A stretch of 5,619 bases of DNA, taken from NCBI GenBank assembly GCA_025963345.1, contig JAOPUS010000341.1, forward strand, positions 1-5,619. Reading direction: 5' to 3'. Of this stretch, positions 5,092-5,619 are shown one piece after another (position 1 is the stretch's first letter; every line of letters starts with the position of its first letter). The notes beneath the pieces are model-generated. The model was not told the origin of the DNA. It did not search any database and worked only from the letters and a program-made list of their open reading frames with translations. The stretch is from Blastococcus sp. Lineage in GTDB: Bacteria; Actinomycetota; Actinomycetes; Mycobacteriales; Geodermatophilaceae. Position numbers and translations under genes: made by a program.

Positions 5092-5619
5092 TCAGACCGT
5101 CGCGGGCTCGCGCAGGTCGGCGTCCACACCGTCGCGCTCCTCGACCCGCGCCAGCGGGTCGATCGTGGACGCCGACCGGTAGCGCTCGACGTCGAGGATG
5201 CCCTCGCGTTTCGCGACGATCGTCGGGACCAGCGACTGGCCCGCGACGTTCACGGCGGTGCGGCCCATGTCGAGGATCGGATCGATCGCCAGCAGCAGCC
5301 CCACACCCGCCAGCGGCAGGCCGAGCGTGGACAGCGTGAGCGTCAGCATGACCACGGCTCCGGTGACCCCGGCGGTGGCGGCCGATCCGATGACGGACAC
5401 CAGCGCGATCAGGAGGTAGTCGGTGATCGACAGGTCCACGTGGAAGAACTGGGCCACGAAGATCGCCGCGAGCGCCGGGTAGATCGCCGCGCAGCCGTCC
5501 ATCTTCGTCGTCGCCCCCAGCGGGACCGCGAAGGAGGCGTAGGACCGCGGGACGCCGAGGTTCTGCTCGGTCACCCGCTCGGTCACCGGCAGGGTGCCGA
5601 TCGAGGAGCGGGAGACGAA
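5092..5619 (-). CDS. Dicarboxylate/amino acid:cation symporter (DAACS/GltP-TcyP family), C-terminal part only
   Basis: Integral membrane transporter of the glutamate/dicarboxylate/cystine:cation symporter family. Only the C-terminal 175 residues are in the window; the gene continues past 5619, and the in-frame GTG at 5586 is not the true start. Visible parts in fragment numbering are: the serine-rich re-entrant loop 1 end (SRSSIGTLPVT, 3-13); TM7 with VPLGATTKMDG (32-42), where the family usually has NMDG; a membrane segment (~43-58); re-entrant loop 2 (~75-110); and TM8 with IDPILDMGRTAVNVAGQ (112-128), holding D113, D117, R120, T121 and N124. R120 and D117 match the residues that bind the substrate side-chain carboxylate and amino group in GltPh. 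The last ~40 residues form a charged cytoplasmic tail. K39 and Q128 replace residues that contribute to sodium sites in GltPh. The substrate could be glutamate, a dicarboxylate or cystine. Tail-to-tail with the lipoprotein gene. Confidence 0.92.
   Translation of the reverse strand, partial: FVSRSSIGTLPVTERVTEQNLGVPRSYASFAVPLGATTKMDGCAAIYPALAAIFVAQFFHVDLSITDYLLIALVSVIGSAATAGVTGAVVMLTLTLSTLGLPLAGVGLLLAIDPILDMGRTAVNVAGQSLVPTIVAKREGILDVERYRSASTIDPLARVEERDGVDADLREPATV

Noticed and set aside
5584..5586. GTG at 5586 as the start of the symporter
   Set aside because: The frame continues to the window edge with SRSSIGTLP, the family's re-entrant loop, so the gene is simply cut by the window.

Overview
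The window is GC-rich DNA (about 70% by eye) with GTG starts and strong third-position G/C bias. It encodes a full-length NucS, the mismatch endonuclease of Actinobacteria and some archaea. Together these point to a high-GC actinobacterium; protein style suggests Geodermatophilaceae or a relative, but that placement is inference. No rRNA, tRNA, CRISPR array, transposase or phage gene is visible, and the window looks like ordinary chromosome.

Layout. Positions 1-753 (-) hold most of a FadB2-type 3-hydroxybutyryl-CoA dehydrogenase, whose C-terminus runs off the left edge. Positions 826-1827 (-) encode an AraC/XylS-family regulator with an in-frame 24-bp tandem duplication at its 3' end. Positions 1893-2426 (-) encode a small cupin of the 2,4'-dihydroxyacetophenone dioxygenase family, 65 bp upstream of the regulator and probably cotranscribed with it. 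Positions 2558-3331 (-) encode a DUF5995 protein, and 3384-4055 (-) encode NucS. A predicted lipoprotein of unknown function (4123-5028, +) diverges from nucS. It converges on the C-terminal part of a glutamate/dicarboxylate/cystine-type cation symporter (5092 to the right edge, -), with a GC-rich hairpin between the two stops that can serve as a shared terminator.

How the genes may work together. The clearest unit is cupin plus AraC regulator. A short motif, CCGGACANC(C/G)G, occurs twice upstream of the cupin gene as a direct repeat offset by 22 bp, a layout typical of AraC-family operators. It occurs once more, in the same orientation, upstream of fadB2. I found its CCGGACA core nowhere else in the window. 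The hypothesis is that the regulator controls its own cupin-araC unit and perhaps fadB2, linking oxidative cleavage of a hydroxyketone-like substrate to acyl-CoA metabolism. NucS acts separately in DNA repair; DUF5995 and the lipoprotein have no assigned function.

The least ordinary points are the motif shared by two intergenic regions, an inverted repeat enclosing the araC start codon, and replaced cation-site residues in the symporter. I did not find convincing evidence of a wholly new multi-gene system.
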